A DNA stretch of 5,565 nt from Gemmatimonadota bacterium (GTDB lineage: Bacteria > Gemmatimonadota > Gemmatimonadetes > Longimicrobiales > Gaopeijiaceae): positions 1-5,565 of the forward strand of contig JAUQOX010000192.1 of assembly GCA_030550695.1 (NCBI GenBank), in the 5' to 3' direction. A model generated the notes under the pieces. That model had not been told where the DNA came from, made no database searches, and saw only the letters and a program-made list of their open reading frames with translations. The translations under genes and the position numbers were made by a program. Every line of letters begins with the position of its first letter. Position 1 is the stretch's first letter. Positions 1-5,252 of the stretch are shown here, piece by piece.

Positions 1-2
1 CC

Positions 3-839
3 CCCCGTTCCCGTCTGTTGGGCCGGACGCTCAAGGAAATCCGTTTCCGAGACCGGTATGGCCTCTCGGTGGTGGGCATCAAGCGGATGGGGGATCCGGT
101 GGGCGGAGATTTCAGGAATCTTCCCCTTCGCTTCGGCGATATGCTCCTGGTACAGGGCCCCTGGGACAAGATCCGGTTGCTGAAGGGGGAAGAGCGGGAC
201 TTCGTCGTCGCCATGACCCCCCGTGAGATGGAGCCTGCCCTTCGACCCTTAGGGAAGGCGCCGCTGGCAGTGGCCATCCTCCTGGCGATGCTTGTCGGCA
301 TGACCTTGGGGGTACTCCCGGCGGCGGTCCTCACCCTCATGGCGGCGGCAGCCATGGTGGTGGCGGGGTGCGTGGCTCCCCAGGAAGCCTACCGGTCGGT
401 GAACTGGGAGAGCCTTGTTCTCATTGCGGGCGTCCTTCCCCTGGCCACAGCTCTGGAGAAGACCGGGGGGATGGAGGCCCTGGTGCAGACCCTGGCGGTG
501 GTCTTGGAGGGGGCCCCTCCCCGGGCCCTTCTGCTGGTCCTGTTCTTGGTGACCTCCCTGCTGAGCCAGATCATGTCCAACACCGCCACGGCGGTTCTTT
601 TGGCTCCCATTGCCTTTCGATTGGCCGCGGGCCTGGGTGCGGCGCCCGAGCCCTTCCTGATGACCATCGCTTTGGCGGCCTCGACGGCGTTCTCCACGCC
701 GGTGGCTTCGCCGGTGAATATGTTGGTCCTGGGTCCCGGCGGATATCGTTTCCGCGACTTCCTCAAGGTGGGGGTGCCCTTGCAGCTCTTGATGCTGGTG
801 GTGGTCACCGCCCTGGTCCCCCTCCTTTTCCCCTTCTGA
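3..839 (+). CDS. SLC13/DASS-family permease, C-terminal part (5'-truncated by window edge)
   Basis: This is the C-terminal portion of a cytoplasmic-membrane secondary transporter of the SLC13 (divalent anion:Na+ symporter) type, a family that moves dicarboxylates, sulfate or similar anions. The frame is open to the left edge, and its first codons read naturally into the conserved stretch GRTLKEIRFRDRYGLSVVGI, so the TTG at 18 is not taken as the start. Numbered from that codon, residues 1-60 resemble a TrkA_C (RCK_C) domain, ending in the typical LRFGDMLLVQG. Hydrophobic segments follow at about 82-118, 131-146, 168-183, 190-206, 212-238 and 250-272. The second SNT signature of the family is at 187-189 (SNTATAVLLAP). 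The usual STP...N.LV.GPGGYRF.DF motif lies at about 226-248. Full-length members with TrkA_C domains run near 590 residues, so roughly half is visible. The substrate cannot be told from this part. No strong terminator follows; a 5-bp hairpin at 842-856 is weak. Confidence 0.93.
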   Translation, partial: PRSRLLGRTLKEIRFRDRYGLSVVGIKRMGDPVGGDFRNLPLRFGDMLLVQGPWDKIRLLKGEERDFVVAMTPREMEPALRPLGKAPLAVAILLAMLVGMTLGVLPAAVLTLMAAAAMVVAGCVAPQEAYRSVNWESLVLIAGVLPLATALEKTGGMEALVQTLAVVLEGAPPRALLLVLFLVTSLLSQIMSNTATAVLLAPIAFRLAAGLGAAPEPFLMTIALAASTAFSTPVASPVNMLVLGPGGYRFRDFLKVGVPLQLLMLVVVTALVPLLFPF

Positions 840-851
840 TCCCCAGGACCC

Positions 852-881
852 TTGGGCCGAAGGGCGCGGGTGTGGTATTCT
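852..881 (+). promoter_or_regulatory. Possible sigma-70-type promoter for the lipoprotein gene
   Basis: TTGGGC at 852-857 and TATTCT at 876-881 are separated by 18 bp, and a TGG immediately before the latter gives an extended -10 element (TGnTATnnT). This short AT-leaning patch stands out in very GC-rich DNA just after the permease stop codon. Transcription would start near 888. That lies about 20 nt before a good Shine-Dalgarno at 909-914 and about 265 nt before the preferred lipoprotein start. The -35 match is only 3 of 6, so the call rests mainly on the -10 region and its position. Confidence 0.4.
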
Positions 882-1154
882 AGAAGGTGATCCCTCCCCA
901 GCCACGGCAAGGAGTTGTCCATGGATCCTCGATCCCTCTCGGTCCCGAGGGCCGGGGAAGCGGCAGGCGGCCCTCCCTTGGCGCCCTCCGCCGAAGTCTA
1001 CCGGGCATCCCTCTGGCCACCGTTGCCGGACCGTCCCACCGGTCTTGCTGTCTATCCCCGCGGGAAGGGCTCCGAGGGGGTCCTCAGGTCCCCGCCGGCC
1101 GGACCCCACGCCGCCCCCCCCGACCGGCGAGATCGGGGTTCCACGGGGTTGAGA
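882..1154 (+). other. Long, potentially structured leader before the lipoprotein gene
   Basis: This stretch has no independent gene I can recognise. It holds the Shine-Dalgarno/ATG pair at 909-923, followed by short inverted repeats: 923-927 with 931-935 (loop of 3), 934-938 with 947-951, 966-970 with 988-992, and an imperfect 6-bp pairing of 1001-1007 with 1023-1029. I looked for the conserved cores of TPP, cobalamin, FMN, c-di-GMP, fluoride and SAH riboswitches and found no convincing match. Some hairpins are expected by chance at this G+C content. It is either a true 5' untranslated leader or the first 78 codons of the downstream protein. Confidence 0.4.
909..923 (+). promoter_or_regulatory. 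Strong Shine-Dalgarno and in-frame ATG upstream of the lipoprotein signal peptide
   Basis: AAGGAG at 909-914 sits 6 nt before the ATG at 921-923, an ideal ribosome-binding arrangement. This ATG is in the same reading frame as the lipoprotein at 1155, and no stop codon lies between them. Starting here would add 78 residues rich in Pro, Arg and Gly before the signal peptide, which would bury the export signal inside the protein. It could be the real start, a leader-translation signal that feeds ribosomes into the gene, or a coincidence. The sequence alone does not settle this. Confidence 0.45.
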
Positions 1155-3578
1155 ATGCGCCCGAGATGGATCCCGCGGGTCATGGCAGCCACCGGCCTTG
1201 CCTGGTGTGTTTTCGCGGTCGGATGCGCCGACGGTCCTTCTGTGGCGGATCTTTCCCGCTTCGAGCCTCGACTGTCTCTTCGCCTCGCCGCCTCCCCAGG
1301 GGTGCCAGGGGTGGGTGGAGAACTCCCTCCCATTCACAGGATTCGGCTCACCGCCCGGATTGCGGGGACAAGCGTCCCGGCAGGTAGCACCACCGTCGAA
1401 GTGGATCCCCTGGCCTCCAGTTGGACCGTGGCCCTGGATTTGAACCTTCCCGTCGGTTTGCCTTCGGTGGTGGAGGTCTGGGTGGAGCTGATCCGTGTGG
1501 TAGAGGGGGTGGAGAGGGTGGAGTGGAGTGGGAAAACCGAACCCATCCGGATTCCTCCCTCGGGGAGAGCCGAAGTACTGGAAGTTCAGCTCGTTCGCGG
1601 CCCGCCGGGCAACTTGGGCGTGACGGGGATCAAGATCCAGGGAGTGCCGGAGGCCCTCCGGCGGGGGAAGAGCGTCCAGCTCTCCGCCTCGGTGACCTCC
1701 CAAGGGAGCGAGGGGCAGCCCAAGGTTTTCTGGGAATCCCTCGTGCCGACCGTGGGCTCGGTTTCCGAGGACGGTCGGTTCCAGGCCTTGGGGAAGGGAA
1801 CGGCCCGGGTGGTGGCGACGGCGGGAAGGGCTTCGGACACGGTGAGCTTTCCCGTGCTGCCGGCTTTGGCCGCCGTGGTGGTGACGCCCGATTCGGTCGT
1901 GGTGGAGAGCCTGGGGGCTACGGCCACCTTTGCGGCCAGGGTGGTGGACGAGGAGGGGGGGGCGGTGGGGGGAGAAGCGGTGAACTGGTCCGCGAGCCCG
2001 GCGGGGGTGGTGGAGAGCGTGGGGCCCGGCGCGTTCCGAGCTCTCCGGGTGGGGGTGGTGACCGTGCGGGCCCAGTCCGTTTCGGAGCCTCAACTGGCGG
2101 GGATGGCCCGCCTGGTGGTGAGTCAGGTGCCTCGCCGGGTGGCGGTGACCCCCGAAACCGCCGTGGTGGCGGGGGTGGGTGGGAAGGTCCAATTCTCGGC
2201 CGTTGCGTTGGACGGGAACGGGAACCCCGTGCCGGAGGCCCGCTTCCGATGGACGACCTCCGACGGCGGGGTCGCCGTGGTGGACTCCGCGGGTCTGGCA
2301 ACGGCCGTGGGGGTCGGCGAGGCAAGGATCCGGGCGGAAACCCTTCCCCCGGGGGCGTCCGGGGGCAGCGGGGTGGTTGGGGAGGGGCGCCTCAGCGTGC
2401 CGAACCTGGTGGGCCGGGTGGTGGATGCCGAGACCGGGGCTCCCCTGGCCGGAGCGAAGGTGGAGGTGCGTTCGAGTTCCGGGGCGGCCGGGGCTTCGGC
2501 CACCTCCGTCCGGTCAGGCGGGGGGTGGGGGGGTGTTGGGAGCCCCGCGGGGGGCCTGGCTTTCCCTTCCGGACTGTCAAGCACCCCCACACCAGGGGTC
2601 AGCGATGCCGAGGGACGCTTCTTTCTGCCCTACCTGGCGCCGGGCCCCTACGATCTGGAGGTCTCGGCGGCGGGCTACCAGACCGTGGTGTACTGGGGTG
2701 CCCAGGCGGCGTCGGGCACCCTGACCACGCTGGAGACCATTCCCCTGGTCAAGGGAGGCACGGGGAGCGGGGCCATCGAGGGGGCCGTCATCAACGCCGT
2801 CACGGGGGCACGGGTGGGCGGGGTGTCCGTGGCCCTTCGCTCGGGAATGAACCGCAGGGCCGGAGAAACCGTGGCTGTCCGCACCACGGGTTCCGACGGG
2901 AGATTCAGCTTCAGCGGGATTCCTTCCGGCACTTACACGCTGACGGCGTCCGGTGCGGGCTTCGCCGAGGGGAGCCGGACCACGGTGAGCCTGCCGGGGA
3001 AGACGTCGGTCGGGCAAGACGTGGTGGTGAACCCCACGGGAGGAGCAGCGCCCAGCCAGTTGAGGATCGTCCTCACCTGGGGGAGCGACCCCCCCGATCT
3101 CGACGCCCATCTCTTCGGCCCCCTGGCGGGAGGGGGGAGGTTCCACGTCTACTGGGCCGAGCTGGGCTCTCTGGAGACTCCCCCCTTTGCCGTGCTGGAC
3201 CTGGACGACCAGGATGGGCAGGGCCCGGAGACCATCACCGCCCTGATCCAGACCTCAGGTCCCTACCGCTTCTTCGTGCACAACTACACGCACCATCAGT
3301 GGTTTCCCCCGCTCCACCCCAGCCAGCACCTGGCCAACAGCGGCGCCCGGGTGGACGTCTATCTGGGGTCCTCCCTTCTCCGGACCTTCCATGTACCGTC
3401 GGGGGGCGGGACCCTGTGGGAGGTCTTCACGTTCGAGAACGGGGTCCTCACGCCGGTGAACACCCTGACCTACTGCCTGCCCGGGAACTGGGATGCCGGG
3501 GAGTGTAGGGTGCCCACCCCCTCTCCCGCCCCTGTGGCGGTTCCGCACCCCCCGGCCCGGAAGGGCGGCGGAAGGTGA
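1155..3578 (+). CDS. Predicted surface lipoprotein with Big_2-like, carboxypeptidase-regulatory-like and DUF2135/YfaP-like domains
   Basis: This 807-residue protein is predicted to be exported and lipid-anchored; no enzymatic function is evident. From the ATG at 1155 the N-terminus has basic residues (MRPRWIPR), a hydrophobic core and AVGC, with Cys24 as the likely lipidated residue. The lipobox is imperfect, with Ala rather than Leu at -3. Residues 39-153 form a beta-rich region I do not recognise. Three bacterial Ig-like (Big_2) domains follow at about 155-233, 239-322 and 327-415; the third carries the typical AVVDSAGLATAVGVGEARI pattern. Two carboxypeptidase-regulatory-like domains lie at about 417-531 (GRVVDAETGAPLAGAKVEV, later DAEGRFFLPYLAPG.Y) and 538-626. 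The first is interrupted by a Gly/Ser-rich linker at 440-482. Residues 635-774 match the DUF2135/YfaP pattern: LTWG..PPDLDAHL.GP, RFHVYW, LD.DD.DG.GPETI, YRFFVHNY and WEVF...NGVLTPVNT. The 1155 start is chosen because it puts the signal peptide at the N-terminus; its own ribosome site is weak (GGGG at 1145-1148). A start at 921 has a better Shine-Dalgarno and gives 885 residues. The role is probably adhesive or structural, by inference from the domains. Confidence 0.85.
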   Translation: MRPRWIPRVMAATGLAWCVFAVGCADGPSVADLSRFEPRLSLRLAASPGVPGVGGELPPIHRIRLTARIAGTSVPAGSTTVEVDPLASSWTVALDLNLPVGLPSVVEVWVELIRVVEGVERVEWSGKTEPIRIPPSGRAEVLEVQLVRGPPGNLGVTGIKIQGVPEALRRGKSVQLSASVTSQGSEGQPKVFWESLVPTVGSVSEDGRFQALGKGTARVVATAGRASDTVSFPVLPALAAVVVTPDSVVVESLGATATFAARVVDEEGGAVGGEAVNWSASPAGVVESVGPGAFRALRVGVVTVRAQSVSEPQLAGMARLVVSQVPRRVAVTPETAVVAGVGGKVQFSAVALDGNGNPVPEARFRWTTSDGGVAVVDSAGLATAVGVGEARIRAETLPPGASGGSGVVGEGRLSVPNLVGRVVDAETGAPLAGAKVEVRSSSGAAGASATSVRSGGGWGGVGSPAGGLAFPSGLSSTPTPGVSDAEGRFFLPYLAPGPYDLEVSAAGYQTVVYWGAQAASGTLTTLETIPLVKGGTGSGAIEGAVINAVTGARVGGVSVALRSGMNRRAGETVAVRTTGSDGRFSFSGIPSGTYTLTASGAGFAEGSRTTVSLPGKTSVGQDVVVNPTGGAAPSQLRIVLTWGSDPPDLDAHLFGPLAGGGRFHVYWAELGSLETPPFAVLDLDDQDGQGPETITALIQTSGPYRFFVHNYTHHQWFPPLHPSQHLANSGARVDVYLGSSLLRTFHVPSGGGTLWEVFTFENGVLTPVNTLTYCLPGNWDAGECRVPTPSPAPVAVPHPPARKGGGR

Positions 3579-3603
3579 GAACGTGGTTGGGGCGCCGTAA
3601 GTG

Positions 3604-3650
3604 ACCGGTGGCCGATGCCCCTCCTCAGGGGGGGAGTCGGCCGGCTCGGT
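3604..3650. terminator. Strong hairpin between convergent genes, probable shared terminator
   Basis: The 125 bp between the two converging stop codons contain a near-symmetric hairpin. A 6-bp outer stem pairs 3610-3615 (GGCCGA) with 3637-3642 (TCGGCC). After a 2x2 internal mismatch, a 7-bp inner stem pairs 3618-3624 with 3628-3634 around a 3-nt loop (TCA); it includes one T-G pair. A further 4-bp arm, 3604-3607 with 3647-3650, could extend the base. Neither strand has a T-tract after it, so it is not a textbook intrinsic terminator. Its position and stability still suggest it ends transcripts or protects 3' ends in both directions. A second, weaker repeat (ACCCC at 3673-3677 with GGGGT at 3694-3698) lies just past the symporter stop. 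Confidence 0.55.
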
Positions 3651-3703
3651 GGAGGAGGCCGGCAGGGCCGATACCCCCTTACCCGGGTCCCGTGGGGTGC
3701 CGG

Positions 3704-5143
3704 CTATCCGGAGCGCACCGACTTCTTGAGGAGGGAGGCCGGTGCGTCCAACTCCCCCTCCCAGTGGCCCACCACCACGGCGGCGGTGGAGTCACCCACG
3801 ATGTTCACCGTGGTGCGGAGCATGTCCAGGATCCTCTCCACCCCGAGGACCAGCGCCACCCCCTCGATGGGTACCCCCACCTGGGTAAGTACCACCACCA
3901 GCATCATGAACGAGGCCCCGGGCACCCCTGGCGCCCCGATGGCCGACAGGGTGGCGATGAGCACGATGATGATCTGGTCGGGGAGGGTGAGAGGGATCCC
4001 GTAGACTTGGGCGATAAAGACGGCGGACACGGCCTGGTACAGGGCCGATCCGTTCATGTTGATGGTGATGGAGAGGGGGAGCATGAAGTTCACGATCCGC
4101 TGCGAGACGCCGAGGCGGTTCCTGCAGACGTCCATCATCACCGGCAGACTGGCCGCAGAGGAGGAGGTGGAGAAGGCGATGGTCATCACGGGCCAGATCC
4201 CTTTGATGAACCCTCCCACGTTCAAGGGGGTGGTGAAGTAGGTGAGGGGGATGTAGGTGAGGAACAGGAGGACTAGACCTCCCACCGTGACGGCCGTGTA
4301 CTTGGCCAGGAGGAGAAGGACATCGAAGCCGAAGAGGCCCACCACCTCGGCGATGAGGGCAAAAACCGCGTAAGGGGCCAGCTTGATGGCCAGTTGAATG
4401 ATCTGGAGAGTGATCTGGAAGACCCCGTCGAACACCTCGACGACAAGTTTCTTCTTTTCCTCCTGTCCCGGGATCAGCATGATCCCGATCCCCATCATGA
4501 TGGCGAAGAAGACGATCTGGAGCATGTTGGGGGGATCGCTGGCCATACCCGTGACGATGTTCTTCGGGATGATGTTCACCAGGGTCTCCCCGAAGGAAGG
4601 CTTCTGGATGTTCTGCACCCGCGCCTGCGCCGCCTCACCGAAACTGGCCAGAAGCTCCTCCTGGGCCTGGGGGGTCAGGCCTTCCCCGGGGCGCAGGGTG
4701 TTGGCCAGCACCAGCCCCAGCCCTGCTCCCACCAAGGTATAGAGGCCGTAGAAGGCCACCGTGCGAAACCCGATCCGCCCCATGGTCCGGATGTCCCCGA
4801 GGCTCTGGGTTCCCACGAACAGCGAGGTGAGGACCAGGGGAACGATGACCATGAAGATGAGGCGGAGGAAGATGGTCCCGATGGGTTTGATGGCCGCCAC
4901 CGGCGGACCGACGAGAAAGCCTGCCACGGTACCCAAACCGAGACCGATGAGGATCTTCGTGGGGAGCTTCACCGGCAGGGCGGCCATGAAGGCGAAGCTC
5001 AGGGGCACGAAGAAGAGCATGCGGACCTGGGGGCCCGAAAGGGGCGAAAAGAGGCCCAACGAGGGTCCTCCGAAGGCCAGGGCCAAGCCTGCCACGTAGA
5101 GTCCGAGGGCCAGCTTCCAGGCACGGGTCACACGGAAACCCAT
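3704..5143 (-). CDS. Dicarboxylate/amino acid:cation symporter (DAACS, GltPh/EAAT family)
   Basis: This 479-residue inner-membrane symporter probably imports glutamate, aspartate or a related dicarboxylate using a cation gradient. The family hallmarks are present in order. Hairpin HP1 has FSTSSSAASLP at 324-334. TM7 has INMNGSALYQ at 361-370. HP2 has AIGAPGVPGASF at 401-412. TM8 has DMLRTTVNIVGD at 440-451. By alignment from memory to archaeal GltPh, the substrate residues D394, R397, T398 and N401 correspond to Asp440, Arg443, Thr444 and Asn447. Keeping that Arg favours an acidic substrate. The usual core begins near residue 59 (LPTKILIGLGLG), so residues 1-58 are extra and carry two more hydrophobic stretches (about 11-25 and 42-57). 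TM7 has NMNGS in place of NMDGT, and HP1 has Ser where GltPh has Arg276, so the coupling ion is uncertain. The start at 5143 is supported by AGGAG 6 nt upstream. The gene converges on the lipoprotein gene and appears to be transcribed alone. Confidence 0.95.
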   Translation of the reverse strand: MGFRVTRAWKLALGLYVAGLALAFGGPSLGLFSPLSGPQVRMLFFVPLSFAFMAALPVKLPTKILIGLGLGTVAGFLVGPPVAAIKPIGTIFLRLIFMVIVPLVLTSLFVGTQSLGDIRTMGRIGFRTVAFYGLYTLVGAGLGLVLANTLRPGEGLTPQAQEELLASFGEAAQARVQNIQKPSFGETLVNIIPKNIVTGMASDPPNMLQIVFFAIMMGIGIMLIPGQEEKKKLVVEVFDGVFQITLQIIQLAIKLAPYAVFALIAEVVGLFGFDVLLLLAKYTAVTVGGLVLLFLTYIPLTYFTTPLNVGGFIKGIWPVMTIAFSTSSSAASLPVMMDVCRNRLGVSQRIVNFMLPLSITINMNGSALYQAVSAVFIAQVYGIPLTLPDQIIIVLIATLSAIGAPGVPGASFMMLVVVLTQVGVPIEGVALVLGVERILDMLRTTVNIVGDSTAAVVVGHWEGELDAPASLLKKSVRSG

Positions 5144-5149
5144 TCGGCA

Positions 5150-5154
5150 CTCCT
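5150..5154 (-). promoter_or_regulatory. Ribosome-binding site of the symporter gene
   Basis: AGGAG on the - strand lies 6 nt before the ATG at 5143-5141. It fixes the long start and shows that the N-terminal extension with extra hydrophobic segments is very likely translated. Confidence 0.75.
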
Positions 5155-5181
5155 GTCTCAGGACGGCGGAAAGGACGAGGC

Positions 5182-5209
5182 AAGATACACCTCGCCCGGC
5201 GGCGCGAAA
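5182..5209 (-). promoter_or_regulatory. Possible promoter of the symporter gene
   Basis: On the - strand, TATCTT (5187-5182) is a plausible -10 hexamer preceded by GTG. TTTCGC (5209-5204), 16 bp upstream, is a poor -35 candidate. Transcription would start near 5175, giving a leader of about 30 nt that includes the AGGAG site. The -10 is a small AT-rich island in otherwise very GC-rich DNA. The weak -35 might mean an activator is needed, which is inference. Confidence 0.35.
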
Positions 5210-5217
5210 GGGCGAGG
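5190..5217. repeat. Perfect 8-bp inverted repeat overlapping the putative symporter promoter
   Basis: CCTCGCCC at 5190-5197 is the exact inverse complement of GGGCGAGG at 5210-5217, with a 12-bp spacer. It spans the -35 and spacer region of the possible symporter promoter and ends two bases from its -10. That placement suits a repressor or activator operator. It could also be an RNA hairpin from a transcript entering from the right, or chance in GC-rich DNA. Confidence 0.4.
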
Positions 5218-5252
5218 GTGGGGGGGAAGGGCCCGTCGTGTCGGGGGGGGGG
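5216..5252 (+). other. G-quadruplex-capable G-run cluster upstream of the symporter
   Basis: The + strand has G3 (5216-5218), G7 (5220-5226) and G3 (5229-5231), separated by 1-2 nt. This satisfies the common four-tract G-quadruplex pattern because the G7 run can supply two tracts. A run of ten G follows at 5243-5252. The cluster lies upstream of the putative symporter promoter and is C-rich on that gene's coding strand. Whether it folds or matters in the cell is unknown. Confidence 0.45.

Noticed and set aside
842..856. A terminator after the permease gene
   Set aside because: The pairing is only about 5 bp with one wobble, there is no T-tract, and it overlaps the better-supported promoter candidate.
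882..1154. Known riboswitch in the lipoprotein leader
   Set aside because: I compared the region by eye with the conserved cores of common classes (TPP, cobalamin, FMN, c-di-GMP, fluoride, SAH) and none fits. Only generic hairpins remain.
249..2192. A 647-codon open frame on the - strand, opposite the permease and the lipoprotein gene
   Set aside because: It runs antisense to two well-supported genes, its translation is rich in His, Arg, Gly and Pro with no domain, and such shadow frames are expected when the true genes have G/C-rich third positions.
1421..3508. A 695-codon open frame on the + strand in another frame of the lipoprotein gene
   Set aside because: The translation is almost entirely Gly, Arg and Pro. 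The lipoprotein frame has recognisable domains along the whole length. The open frame follows from base composition.
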